From: Bacteroidales bacterium 6E
GTDB lineage: Bacteria > Bacteroidota > Bacteroidia > Bacteroidales > Prolixibacteraceae
Assembly (NCBI GenBank): GCA_001270045.2
Contig: DF970686.1
Location: 503,048-567,047, forward strand
DNA length: 64,000 nt
Direction of reading: 5' to 3'
Below are positions 1 to 8,579 of the stretch, one piece after another (within the stretch, counting starts at the first letter, position 1; the number at the start of each line of letters is the position of its first letter). A program made the translations under genes and the position numbers. The notes beneath the pieces are model-generated. The model was not told the origin of the DNA and did no database searches. It saw nothing but the letters and a program-made list of their open reading frames with translations.

Positions 1-1
1 C

Positions 2-2020
2 ACTGCTACCTTCTGCGCAAATGATGCTAGTTCATTTAAAATAACAGATTACAATGATGATGTTCTAGCAGCCGGCCAAAATGTCTCTGATTTTGATTTC
101 GATTGGGAGGATAAGGACCTTAATGTTTCGCATGATTATTCTATTGGATCTGTAGTTACGACTTTCAATGTCAAGGTAACCAATAAAGCAACTTTCTGCT
201 CAAACACCTCAACACTTACAGTGACTGTCAATGTTGAACCGGGCGTTGAAGATGCCACCATCACCTATTGCGAAGATGAATTCACCAATTTTGTCATTAC
301 ATTGTTCAACAATGATGTGTTGGCTTCTGGTCAGAATGTCGAAGATTTTGAATTCGTTTGGTCTTCCAATGCTTCTCCGACCATGCCCACCATGGCGGTT
401 CCTTCTGCTAAAACTGAATATACTGTTACAGTTACTGATAAGTTGACGAGATGTTCAAGCGTTGCTAAGTTGACTGTTACGGTAAATCTTTGCAGTTGGA
501 TCAACCTCACCAAAACCACTAATCAGGCGGTAGATCCCACACTCACGTGGTCTTTCGTGTTATATGATGGTTCTTATTCTGAATCGGCTACTCCTATTGC
601 CAGGGAAACCACCCAAGGGGTTCTAGATGGTGTTCTCTTTAAAAGCGCCGGACCGTTAAGCAGATACACATTGTATACGGTTTGTGAAATTGGAGTGCCT
701 GCTGGATACGGAACCATCTGGATGATTGACCCTGAATTAGATGGTATATTCGTGGCTATACCTTATACCACCCATCCTGGAACTGATGGGGTTTTCAATC
801 CAAATTCAGTTGATCTTCCTCCTCAGGATTTAGGTAACCGATGTTATGAATTCAGTGGCAGTTTGCTTCCTGCAAATATCTTTGGGAATAAAACGCCATT
901 GGCACTTCAATTGCAAGTCGACAATACCTTCCCGGGTGGTGATGCACGTACACCAGGTTATTGGAAAAACTGGAACACTTGCACAGGTGGTGGTCAGCAA
1001 TATACGGCCACAGAAAATTCGGTTGACAAGAACGGTGATGGTTTAATTACGGCTTTTGACAGGGTATACTCCGGTTGGGCGATGCTCGATGACATTATCG
1101 ATCTTTTTGGCATTACATGGGGAGAATTTGAGTTGACTACATGTGAAGATGCCCAAAAGATTCTCGATAACCGCGACCTCGACGGCGTGAATCGTGCCAG
1201 CGATCCGGCTTACACCCTGGCAAAGCATCTGCTGGCTTACCAGCTCAACCAGGGTGCCGGTTCTTACATTTGTTATGACATGACTCCCATCGAAGATGAA
1301 GCTGTTACCCTGCTGGTAAAAATAAATTTTGCCGGTATAGGTGATTACCTCCGTAAAACTACTCCGGCTACGAAGGCCTTGGCCAGCCGAGCCCTCGAAC
1401 TCAGTGCCATCCTTGATGCTTACAATAACAACGAGGGTTGCGAAGCTTTGGCAGATATGATTGATCCTGATTCAGATCCGATAGATGAAGTACCACTCAG
1501 CTGCACAACTACAGTTACCAATATTACCCGGAAAACTCCAACAGGGAAAGTGGTTGTAAATGCAATAGGTGGAAAAACTCCTTACTTATACAGAATGGAT
1601 GGTGGTGCTCCCCAGTTCAGCAACGAATTTAGCATCACTTCAGCCGGTACTTATACCTTCACTGTAACCGATGGCTCATCTTCAATGCAAACCTGCACTT
1701 GCACGGCTAAGGTCACTTCAAATGTCAAGTCGGCAATTGCAATGCCGGGTGACGTATTTACAAGCGAACTCAAGGTGTACCCGAATCCGTTTTCTAGTCT
1801 TGTTTATTTCGAATTTGTTCCCGGAAGCGATGCCAATGCCCGACTCGAAATTTTCAACATGCTTGGGCAAAAGGTAACCACACTCCTTGACCAAAGGGTT
1901 GAAATGGGTGTCCTCAAACGGATCGAATATCGTCCGCTGACCAATACTAGCGTACTCTTCTACAGGCTTAGCCTGGATGACGAGATTTTCAACGGCAAAC
2001 TGATCTACAATAAAGAGTAG
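2..2020 (+). CDS. T9SS-exported repeat protein, 5' end outside the window
   Basis: The frame is open from base 2, so the start lies upstream; the GTG at 221 is only an internal codon. Two Ig/PKD-like units of about 85 residues begin the visible part, each with a Cys start and a DVLA(A/S)GQNV core. A Cys-rich helical module follows. It opens with TPGYWKNW near base 950 and contains an EF-hand-like DKNGDGLITAFD loop, probably calcium-binding. The last ~85 residues form a T9SS type A sorting domain (LKVYPNPF ... LEIFNMLGQKV ... NGKLIYNKE). The protein is therefore inferred to cross the outer membrane by T9SS and be secreted or surface-anchored. A hairpin terminator follows at 2110. The same TxGYWK-plus-sorting-domain ending occurs in the two giant proteins at 29734 and 33504. 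Confidence 0.85.
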   Translation, partial: TATFCANDASSFKITDYNDDVLAAGQNVSDFDFDWEDKDLNVSHDYSIGSVVTTFNVKVTNKATFCSNTSTLTVTVNVEPGVEDATITYCEDEFTNFVITLFNNDVLASGQNVEDFEFVWSSNASPTMPTMAVPSAKTEYTVTVTDKLTRCSSVAKLTVTVNLCSWINLTKTTNQAVDPTLTWSFVLYDGSYSESATPIARETTQGVLDGVLFKSAGPLSRYTLYTVCEIGVPAGYGTIWMIDPELDGIFVAIPYTTHPGTDGVFNPNSVDLPPQDLGNRCYEFSGSLLPANIFGNKTPLALQLQVDNTFPGGDARTPGYWKNWNTCTGGGQQYTATENSVDKNGDGLITAFDRVYSGWAMLDDIIDLFGITWGEFELTTCEDAQKILDNRDLDGVNRASDPAYTLAKHLLAYQLNQGAGSYICYDMTPIEDEAVTLLVKINFAGIGDYLRKTTPATKALASRALELSAILDAYNNNEGCEALADMIDPDSDPIDEVPLSCTTTVTNITRKTPTGKVVVNAIGGKTPYLYRMDGGAPQFSNEFSITSAGTYTFTVTDGSSSMQTCTCTAKVTSNVKSAIAMPGDVFTSELKVYPNPFSSLVYFEFVPGSDANARLEIFNMLGQKVTTLLDQRVEMGVLKRIEYRPLTNTSVLFYRLSLDDEIFNGKLIYNKE

Positions 2021-2109
2021 GTCTGGCTTGTTCCGGATATTTATTGAATGAATGCTTGTTGATTGCTATTAAGTGAGGGGTAAGGGATAGTGATTCAACC
2101 AGGCTCAAT

Positions 2110-2139
2110 GAGGCCGTTCCGACTATTCGGGACGGCCTC
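2110..2139 (+). terminator. Hairpin terminator after the first T9SS gene
   Basis: GAGGCCGTTCC pairs with GGGACGGCCTC (one wobble) around an 8-base loop, 90 bases after the stop at 2020. The T tract is poor, so this is a probable rather than ideal intrinsic terminator. Confidence 0.6.
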
Positions 2140-2202
2140 TGTTGGTAATAAGAAAACCAATGTGTAATTTAGGACCCTTTAATCTTAATATTGAAATATT
2201 AT

Positions 2203-3771
2203 ATGAATACATCAGGAGGTGAAGACTTTGCGGGAAATGGTTTCCGCATCAATTACAATGACCTGTCATTCGGGGATTTTTTGGACAGGTTCAAGGCGGT
2301 CATGAAAAGTGTTTTTTACGATCGGGCCGATATCAACCGCATGGCCATCACCCGTGGACTGCCTCCTTTTGTGTTACGGGAAATCATGAATCTCAATCCT
2401 TTGGCTGTGGCGATACCTGCTGAGTTTGGTGGCCGTGGTGGCAAAATTGAGGAAAACCTGGCGCTTTTGTCGGCCGCTTCCTATGAATCCCTGGCTCTTT
2501 CCCTTACCATGGGTATCAACTCGGCACTGTTTATCCAACCTGTGGCTAAATATGGCCAGAGTGACATCAAGCAGCCGGTGTTCGACCGTTTTCTGTATCA
2601 GCAGAACATGGGTGGACTCATGATCACCGAACCCGGGTATGGAAGTGATGCCTTGAACATGCAGACTTCTTACCGTTCAGTCAAGGATGGATATCATATC
2701 CAGGGAACCAAACATTGGGCCGGACTGACGGGCTGGGCTGAATTCTGGCTGCTGACTGCCAGGGAAATGAGTGATTCGGGCGACCTGAAACGGGATATCG
2801 ACTTCTTTGTGTGTGACGTTACACGGGAGGGCCAACAGATCGTGGTAGAGGAAGTATACGAGAACCTGGGTCTTTACCAGATTCCATATGGCCGCAATCT
2901 TCTCAATCTGACGGTCCCTGAAAGCCATCGGCTGGTGCCCGAGACCACTGGGGTGAAGATGATGCTTGACCTGTTGCACCGGAGCCGGATGCAGTTCCCC
3001 GGAATGGCCATGGGCTTTATACAGCGAATGCTTGATGAGTCAATTGTACACACATCACAGCGTAATATCGGTGGCCGAAATCTTCTTTCCTATGATCAGG
3101 TACAACATCGTCTTTCAAGATTGCAGGCTTCCTATACCGTATGCTCTGCCATGTGCCTTCACAGCAGTGCCCGGGCCGGCATCGAAAATGACCTTGCAAC
3201 GTCGGGCTTTGAGGCCAATTCCATCAAGACGGTCATCACCGACCATATGCAGGAGGCTGCCCAATCGGCGACCCAACTGGTAGGTGCCCAGGCATATAAG
3301 CTAAGCCATATTGCGGGCAGAGGGATTACCGATTCCCGGCCGTTCCAGATATTCGAAGGATCGAATGATATCCTATATGCCCAGATCACGGAGCAGCTGG
3401 TTAAAATGATGAAAAAGGCGCGGGAGACCAACCTTTTCAGGTTCCTGAGCGGTTTTGAGCTTACCCGCAAATCAGCCGATAGGTTGCGGAAAATGTTCGA
3501 TTTTGAACTTAACCTGAATCTACCCCAACGCAAACAGGTGGAGCTTGGACAAATTCTGGGAAGGTTGGTCAGCACCGAAATGGTTCTCAACCTGGGCGAA
3601 AAGGGATTTCGAAAGGACTTAGTCAACAATGCAGTTGAGTTGTTGCATCAGGAAATGACAGCCATCATGGGCAGTTTTGGTTTTGGTGCCCAAACGCAGC
3701 TGGTGGAGTCTTATCAGGAGGAGAGCAGCTGGTTTGATCTTGCCCGTCGGAAACACAATGCAATGTCCTGA
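2203..3771 (+). CDS. Acyl-CoA dehydrogenase family flavoprotein
   Basis: The 522-aa product has the acyl-CoA dehydrogenase fold: a helical N-terminal part, a central FAD-binding beta region (MITEPGYGSDA, then GTKHWAG) and a C-terminal helical part ending in IFEGSNDILYAQ. The Glu of that last motif matches the catalytic base of this family. It probably oxidises an acyl-CoA thioester at the alpha-beta bond in the cytoplasm and passes electrons to ETF; the substrate cannot be read from sequence. At over 500 residues it is longer than the usual ~380 because of an extra C-terminal helical region. I chose ATG 2203 over TTG 2191, which lies four codons upstream in frame. No other fatty-acid gene is adjacent. 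Confidence 0.85.
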   Translation: MNTSGGEDFAGNGFRINYNDLSFGDFLDRFKAVMKSVFYDRADINRMAITRGLPPFVLREIMNLNPLAVAIPAEFGGRGGKIEENLALLSAASYESLALSLTMGINSALFIQPVAKYGQSDIKQPVFDRFLYQQNMGGLMITEPGYGSDALNMQTSYRSVKDGYHIQGTKHWAGLTGWAEFWLLTAREMSDSGDLKRDIDFFVCDVTREGQQIVVEEVYENLGLYQIPYGRNLLNLTVPESHRLVPETTGVKMMLDLLHRSRMQFPGMAMGFIQRMLDESIVHTSQRNIGGRNLLSYDQVQHRLSRLQASYTVCSAMCLHSSARAGIENDLATSGFEANSIKTVITDHMQEAAQSATQLVGAQAYKLSHIAGRGITDSRPFQIFEGSNDILYAQITEQLVKMMKKARETNLFRFLSGFELTRKSADRLRKMFDFELNLNLPQRKQVELGQILGRLVSTEMVLNLGEKGFRKDLVNNAVELLHQEMTAIMGSFGFGAQTQLVESYQEESSWFDLARRKHNAMS

Positions 3772-3962
3772 TCGTAAGTTTCTTGAAAGTTCCTGTGGCT
3801 GGTATGTAAAGTGGCAGACTTAACGGGAATATGCCCGGCGAAGGAATCCTGAACGACATATTTCTACCAACATGGAGTACTTGAAAACACCAGGCTTTTG
3901 CGGTACTGTATGGATGTCAGGTTAAAACCATTGACTTCTCCGGAACAAGACTACCCCCAGGA

Positions 3963-4076
3963 ATGACAGTGCCACTGAGCCAAGTAAAATGGCAGCTAAT
4001 TGTGATTGTTTCTGCCACCACGATAATATTGTTGATCCTGTCAAAGTTTCGGGGTTTAAAATATATCAGGAAATAA
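3963..4076 (+). CDS. Possible 37-aa single-helix membrane peptide
   Basis: Starting at ATG 3963 (MTVPLSQVKWQ), this frame encodes a hydrophobic stretch, LIVIVSATTIILLILS, followed by a basic tail (KFRGLKYIRK) and a stop. This is the layout of a one-pass membrane peptide. The hairpin six bases after the stop (4082-4111) adds slight support. No family is recognised, no ribosome-binding site is clear, and it may be chance. Confidence 0.2.
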   Translation: MTVPLSQVKWQLIVIVSATTIILLILSKFRGLKYIRK

Positions 4077-4081
4077 AGAGA

Positions 4082-4111
4082 AAACTCCGCATCATAAATA
4101 GTGAGGAGTTT
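4082..4111. terminator. Possible bidirectional terminator hairpin
   Basis: AAACTCC pairs with GGAGTTT around a 16-base loop and is flanked by pyrimidine-rich DNA on the right (CCTTTTCTT) and A-rich DNA on the left. It could end a plus-strand transcript or back up the tRNA terminator on the minus strand. Confidence 0.35.
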
Positions 4112-4195
4112 CCTTTTCTTCTGGGAATCCATCGCTTTGCCTTGAATAATCTCTTACGTGCTCCTATGTTTCCTGAAGATAAATTGTATAAAACG

Positions 4196-4220
4196 AAAAA
4201 GCCGCTGTTAAGCGGCTTTT
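4196..4220 (-). terminator. Intrinsic terminator of the initiator tRNA
   Basis: A perfect GCCGC/GCGGC stem extended by A/T pairs, with a run of U on the minus-strand transcript, directly follows the tRNA 3' end. Confidence 0.85.
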
Positions 4221-4222
4221 AG

Positions 4223-4295
<73 letters not shown>

Positions 4296-4335
4296 ATATA
4301 TTTTTCAAACGTGTTGTCAGAACTCAAATGCGATG

Positions 4336-4367
4336 CAAATATACAACTAAATTCTTACAATGCAAAA
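4336..4367 (-). promoter_or_regulatory. Promoter of tRNA-fMet
   Basis: The minus strand reads TTTTG, 19 bases, TATATTTG, an exact match to the Bacteroidota housekeeping consensus (TTG-N19-TAnnTTTG). Transcription would start about 35 bases before the tRNA. Confidence 0.75.
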
Positions 4368-4465
4368 TAAATCTTATCTGTTGCCCATCTGTGTTAAGTT
4401 GTCAATCGTTTAAAATATGTCTTCTTCGAAAATATTGTAATTTCGGCACAGAATATTAAAGGCTT

Positions 4466-6856
4466 ATGTGGATTAAAGTATCGGGCATCATACTGCGTAA
4501 CAGGATTCTAATCCTGATTGCAGTATTCCTGCTTACCCTCTTTTTTGGCTACCATGCCCGGAAGGTTGAAATGTCATACGAATATGCTTCACTTTTACCA
4601 AAAAAAGACCAGGCATATAAAGATTACCAAAAATTTACCCAAATATTCGGAGAGGAAGGAAACTTGATCATGATTGGGATCCAGGATCCCGATTTCTTCA
4701 GGATGGATCATTTTAACCGCTGGAATAAGTTATGCGACGATCTGGAAAAGGTCGAAGGGGTCGAGAACCTTTTATCCGTGAGTAATGTCTATGACCTGAA
4801 AAGGAACCAGGAGGAAAGGAAATTCGAGATTCACAGGATTTTCCCTCACGACATCAGCAATCAGGCCCAACTCGACACCCTTGCCGAGGAATTTCATAAT
4901 CTTCCCGTATACAAGGACCTGTTGTACAATGAAGAACAGAATACTTATTTGCTGCTGATAACAGTCAATAAGGACAAGATGCACAGCAGCGCAAGGGAGA
5001 AAATGGTCGAATCGATCCAGGAGATAGGGACTGCTTTTGAGGAAAACAACCAGGTCAGGCTTCACTATTCGGGATTGCCCTATATCCGTGTGGTCAACTC
5101 CATCCAGATCAAGCAGGAAATTTACATGTTTACCTTATTGGCCCTGGGCATCTGCATCGTCGTGCTTTTCATTTTTTTCAGGTCATTTAAGGCTGTATTT
5201 TATCCAATTGTCATTGTCCTGACTGGTGTGGTATGGGCCATGGGCTTGCTGTCACTTATGGGTTTCAAGATTACCCTGCTTTCGGGGATGATTCCCCCCT
5301 TGCTGATTGTAATAGGCATTCCCAACAGTATTTATATGCTGAATAAGTTCCATCATGAGTTTGTGATGCATGGAAACCGGGTCAAGGCACTGCAGCGGGT
5401 GATCATCAGGATAGGAAATGCAACTTTCCTGACCAATCTTACCACGGCCATTGGCTTTGCCACCTTCGCCGTGACCAACAGCAATATATTGGTTGAGTTC
5501 GGCATTGTCGCATCATTAAGCATCATGAGCCTTTTTCTTCTGGCTTTGGTCCTGATTCCAATCATATTCAGCTTTGTTCAGCCTCCCCGGGCCCGACATG
5601 TCAGGCACCTGGAAAATAAGGCAGTTATCCGTTTGATCGATTTATTGATTATCATTACCAAACGGCATCGCAAAAAGGTTTATGTTACAGCGGCAGTGGT
5701 GGTAGCCATCGGAATTTATGGAATTACCCTGATTAAAAGTTCCGGTTATATGGTGGATGATATTCCCGAAAGTGATCCCATATACCAGGACCTGAAATTT
5801 TTTGAATCGAACTTCCATGGTCTGATGCCACTCGAAATTATTGTGGATACAAAAAAACCCAACGGAGTCATGCAGCTGTCCACCTTTCAAAAGCTGGATC
5901 AGCTGGAAAACAAGCTGGAGGAGTATTCTGAGTTGTCACAGTCGCTATCCCTGCTCAACCTTATGAAATTTGCCAAACAGGCATTCTATAACGGTGATGT
6001 CAGGTACTTTTCCCTTCCCAACAACTATGAAAGGAATTTCATCATGACTTATGCCATGCAGGGGGAGGAAAATGCCGGATTATTGCATTCGTTTCTCGAC
6101 AGCGCGCGACAGGTTACGCGTATCAGTATCAGGGCCAAGGATGTGGGGACCAACCGAATGGAGCAATTATACAACGAATTCAGGAGTGAGGTTGATTCCA
6201 TCTTTGAAGCGGATAATTTTGAAACCATCATTACCGGATCAAGTGTCACCTCATTCAGGGGTACCCAATATCTGCAAAGGAATCTTTTTATGAGTCTCGG
6301 ATTGGCCATAATTCTGATATCCATAATTATGGCTGTAATGTTTACCTCCTGGCGGATGGTTTTGCTCTCGATCATACCCAATGTCATACCACTGATTTTC
6401 ACTGCTGCCATCATGGGTTTCACGGGAATTCCCATTAAGGCTTCAACAATTCTGGTTTTCAGCATTGCATTCGGTATTTCGGTTGACAATACCATACATT
6501 TTCTGGCCAAATACCGTCAGGAACTGAAGCTGACCGGTTGGAACATTGGTCGTTCCGTAATTCTTGCGCTGCATGAAACGGGAGTCAGTATGCTCTATAC
6601 GGCAGTGGTCCTGTTTTTTGGGTTTGGAATCTTTAGCCTGTCTGGTTTTGGGGGTACGGTTGCATTGGGGGTTTTGGTCTCCCTTACGCTTTTGGTGGCT
6701 TTGACCGCTAACCTGATTTTATTGCCTTCCCTTTTGATGGGATTGAATCGATTGACTACCACATCCAATTTTGAAAAACCAATGTTGGAAATTTATGATG
6801 AAGATGTCGAAATAGGAAACATGAACGAACCTAAACTCCCCGATACATCCATTTAA
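4466..6856 (+). CDS. MMPL/RND-superfamily exporter (HpnN-like)
   Basis: The 796-aa product has the duplicated RND layout. One helix near the N-terminus is followed by a periplasmic loop, a block of about five helices (residues ~220-370), another single helix (~400-420), a second periplasmic loop (VDDIPESDP onward), and a final helix block (~615-760). It lacks the long docking domains of tripartite drug pumps, so it belongs to the shorter MMPL/sterol-sensing-like class that moves lipids. The stop is 11 bases before the next gene, a polyprenyl diphosphate synthase, so the two are probably co-transcribed and an isoprenoid or lipid cargo is a reasonable inference. A TAATTTCG box 18-25 bases upstream may be the promoter -7. 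Confidence 0.8.
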   Translation: MWIKVSGIILRNRILILIAVFLLTLFFGYHARKVEMSYEYASLLPKKDQAYKDYQKFTQIFGEEGNLIMIGIQDPDFFRMDHFNRWNKLCDDLEKVEGVENLLSVSNVYDLKRNQEERKFEIHRIFPHDISNQAQLDTLAEEFHNLPVYKDLLYNEEQNTYLLLITVNKDKMHSSAREKMVESIQEIGTAFEENNQVRLHYSGLPYIRVVNSIQIKQEIYMFTLLALGICIVVLFIFFRSFKAVFYPIVIVLTGVVWAMGLLSLMGFKITLLSGMIPPLLIVIGIPNSIYMLNKFHHEFVMHGNRVKALQRVIIRIGNATFLTNLTTAIGFATFAVTNSNILVEFGIVASLSIMSLFLLALVLIPIIFSFVQPPRARHVRHLENKAVIRLIDLLIIITKRHRKKVYVTAAVVVAIGIYGITLIKSSGYMVDDIPESDPIYQDLKFFESNFHGLMPLEIIVDTKKPNGVMQLSTFQKLDQLENKLEEYSELSQSLSLLNLMKFAKQAFYNGDVRYFSLPNNYERNFIMTYAMQGEENAGLLHSFLDSARQVTRISIRAKDVGTNRMEQLYNEFRSEVDSIFEADNFETIITGSSVTSFRGTQYLQRNLFMSLGLAIILISIIMAVMFTSWRMVLLSIIPNVIPLIFTAAIMGFTGIPIKASTILVFSIAFGISVDNTIHFLAKYRQELKLTGWNIGRSVILALHETGVSMLYTAVVLFFGFGIFSLSGFGGTVALGVLVSLTLLVALTANLILLPSLLMGLNRLTTTSNFEKPMLEIYDEDVEIGNMNEPKLPDTSI

Positions 6857-6867
6857 TGAAGTAACCT

Positions 6868-7851
6868 ATGAAAACTCTGGAACAGCTTTCGGCAATGATC
6901 GACTCTGCCGTTCAAATGAAAAATCAGGTCTGGGCCAGCCAGATGCCAGTCAATTTGTACCAACCCGTGTCCTATTCCATGTCTGCAGGAGGGAAACGAC
7001 TCCGCCCCTTAATGGTGTTGCTGGGTTATCAATTGTTCGATGACCAGGTTGAGCAATCCATTCCTGTGGCTATGGCTATTGAGGTATTCCATAACTTTAC
7101 GCTTCTTCATGACGATATCATGGATCACGCTAATGTAAGGCGAGGACTCCCTACCGTGCATAAAAAGTTTTCCGCAAATGCAGCAATTCTATCAGGTGAT
7201 GCCATGTCTTTCCTGGCTTACGGATTTCTGCTGGAATGTACTTCGGATAAGTTGCCCCAGATTATGAAACTGTTTACCTCTACAGCCCTTGAAGTGTGTG
7301 AAGGCCAGCAGTATGACATGGATTTTGAAGCCCGTTTGGATGTAACTGCCGATGAATACATCATGATGATCAGGCTCAAGACTGCCGTTTTGCTGGGATG
7401 TGCCCTAAAAGCGGGAGCCTTGGCAGGTGGTGCTAATGAAGAGGATGCCGATAAGCTGTATGAAGTCGGCATCAGGCTCGGAATTGCCTTTCAGCTTCAG
7501 GATGACCTCCTGGATACTTATGGGGACGAATCGGCCTTTGGGAAAAAGATCGGTGGTGATATTGTCGCCAACAAGAAAACCTATATGTTGATCAAGGCTC
7601 TTGAAACGGCACGCGAACCCGAAAAATCAGCTTTGATGGATTGGATAATGGCCAAACAGTTTAATGCCCAAGAGAAGATCGCTGCCGTAAAGTCAATTTT
7701 CGATAAGCTGAATATCCAAACGCAAACCTCTGACCTGATCCAATCCTATCTCGAAGGAGTCCTGTCATTGCTGGCCGAGATCCCGGCAGCACCTGAAAGG
7801 ACGGCACTGCTGGAAAATCTGGTCCATAAGCTGGTTAACCGGAATAATTAA
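6868..7851 (+). CDS. Polyprenyl diphosphate synthase (trans-isoprenyl transferase)
   Basis: The 327-aa product condenses IPP with an allylic diphosphate to make a linear polyprenyl diphosphate in the cytoplasm. It carries GGKRLRP (residues 41-47), the first Asp-rich motif DDIMD (82-86) and the second, DDLLD (212-216), which bind magnesium and substrates. FHNFTLL ahead of the first motif has no clear bulky chain-stop pair, so C20 versus longer products (for example the quinone tail) cannot be told. It lies 11 bases after the MMPL gene and its stop overlaps the stop of the convergent ABC permease gene by four bases. Confidence 0.9.
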   Translation: MKTLEQLSAMIDSAVQMKNQVWASQMPVNLYQPVSYSMSAGGKRLRPLMVLLGYQLFDDQVEQSIPVAMAIEVFHNFTLLHDDIMDHANVRRGLPTVHKKFSANAAILSGDAMSFLAYGFLLECTSDKLPQIMKLFTSTALEVCEGQQYDMDFEARLDVTADEYIMMIRLKTAVLLGCALKAGALAGGANEEDADKLYEVGIRLGIAFQLQDDLLDTYGDESAFGKKIGGDIVANKKTYMLIKALETAREPEKSALMDWIMAKQFNAQEKIAAVKSIFDKLNIQTQTSDLIQSYLEGVLSLLAEIPAAPERTALLENLVHKLVNRNN

Positions 7852-8561
7852 ACGAATCTTTCCCGGTTCTGAAGGTTGAAAAGCCCGTACAGCAAGAATA
7901 CAACCATACCCACACCAAGGAAGATCCTGTTCTTGAAAACGATTCCTTCCCAGATAACAGCATTAAAGTTGTTTGGCAATTCCATGGGATTCAGGAAGAT
8001 GTTCCACTGCGACCTTTCAAAGTTTCCTCCAAGGATCAGAAGCGTAACTCCAATAAGGATCATGATTACCGCTGTTCCATTTCCGTTTTTGATCAGGGTG
8101 GAGAACATAAAAGCCATCCCTCCCATGAATCCGATGGGATACATTAGCTGATATGCCATTTCGAGAGGTCTCACCGTGTATAACAGATAGCTCGATACAT
8201 ATCCATAAACGATCAGGATCAGGAAAACCTGAATGAAGATCATCATCAGTCTTACCAACCATACCTTGTAACGGTAGTTAGGGATCCCAAAAAGAATTTC
8301 CAGGATTCTTGCGTCTTCATCGTTTTGGATACCAAATACCGATGGGTAAAATATCAGCAGTATACCCGGGAATAGCATCAGGTTATATACCATTCCTTCA
8401 CCCAAGGCATCTCCCTCATAAATACTCATTATCGAGAAAAAGAGGTAAAAGGCGAAAGAGGCGACCAGAAACCAGACAAACTTGCCTGCGAAAATGATTT
8501 TTAAATTGTAGCGAATTGTCCGCCACACGATTGTTGCTGTATTTTTATTGATGATATTCAT
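7848..8561 (-). CDS. ABC-2 type permease, last gene of the RND/ABC operon
   Basis: The 237-aa product is an integral membrane protein with about six helices (residues ~27-46, 60-77, 106-130, 138-158, 165-180, 212-230) and no ATPase motifs. Size and layout match ABC-2 permease half-transporters. It starts 18 bases after the RND-ABC fusion gene, so it is a natural membrane partner for that protein's ATPase domain or for the ATPase at 22658. Its 3' end overlaps the polyprenyl synthase stop tail-to-tail. The cargo is unknown. Confidence 0.75.
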   Translation of the reverse strand: MNIINKNTATIVWRTIRYNLKIIFAGKFVWFLVASFAFYLFFSIMSIYEGDALGEGMVYNLMLFPGILLIFYPSVFGIQNDEDARILEILFGIPNYRYKVWLVRLMMIFIQVFLILIVYGYVSSYLLYTVRPLEMAYQLMYPIGFMGGMAFMFSTLIKNGNGTAVIMILIGVTLLILGGNFERSQWNIFLNPMELPNNFNAVIWEGIVFKNRIFLGVGMVVFLLYGLFNLQNRERFV

Positions 8562-8579
8562 TGTTTACTCCGGTTTAAA

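Larger units (their letters stand above)
3772..4195. other. Gene-poor interval with one weak small-ORF candidate
   Basis: No recognisable protein is encoded here. It holds a possible 37-codon ORF at 3963-4076 and a hairpin at 4082-4111, listed separately. Longer frames on both strands in this interval look random in composition. Confidence 0.5.

Noticed and set aside
3917-4222. Overlapping plus- and minus-strand frames of 71-77 codons before the initiator tRNA
   Set aside because: Neither has family resemblance, a plausible ribosome-binding site or coding-like composition, and the plus-strand one runs into the tRNA terminator.
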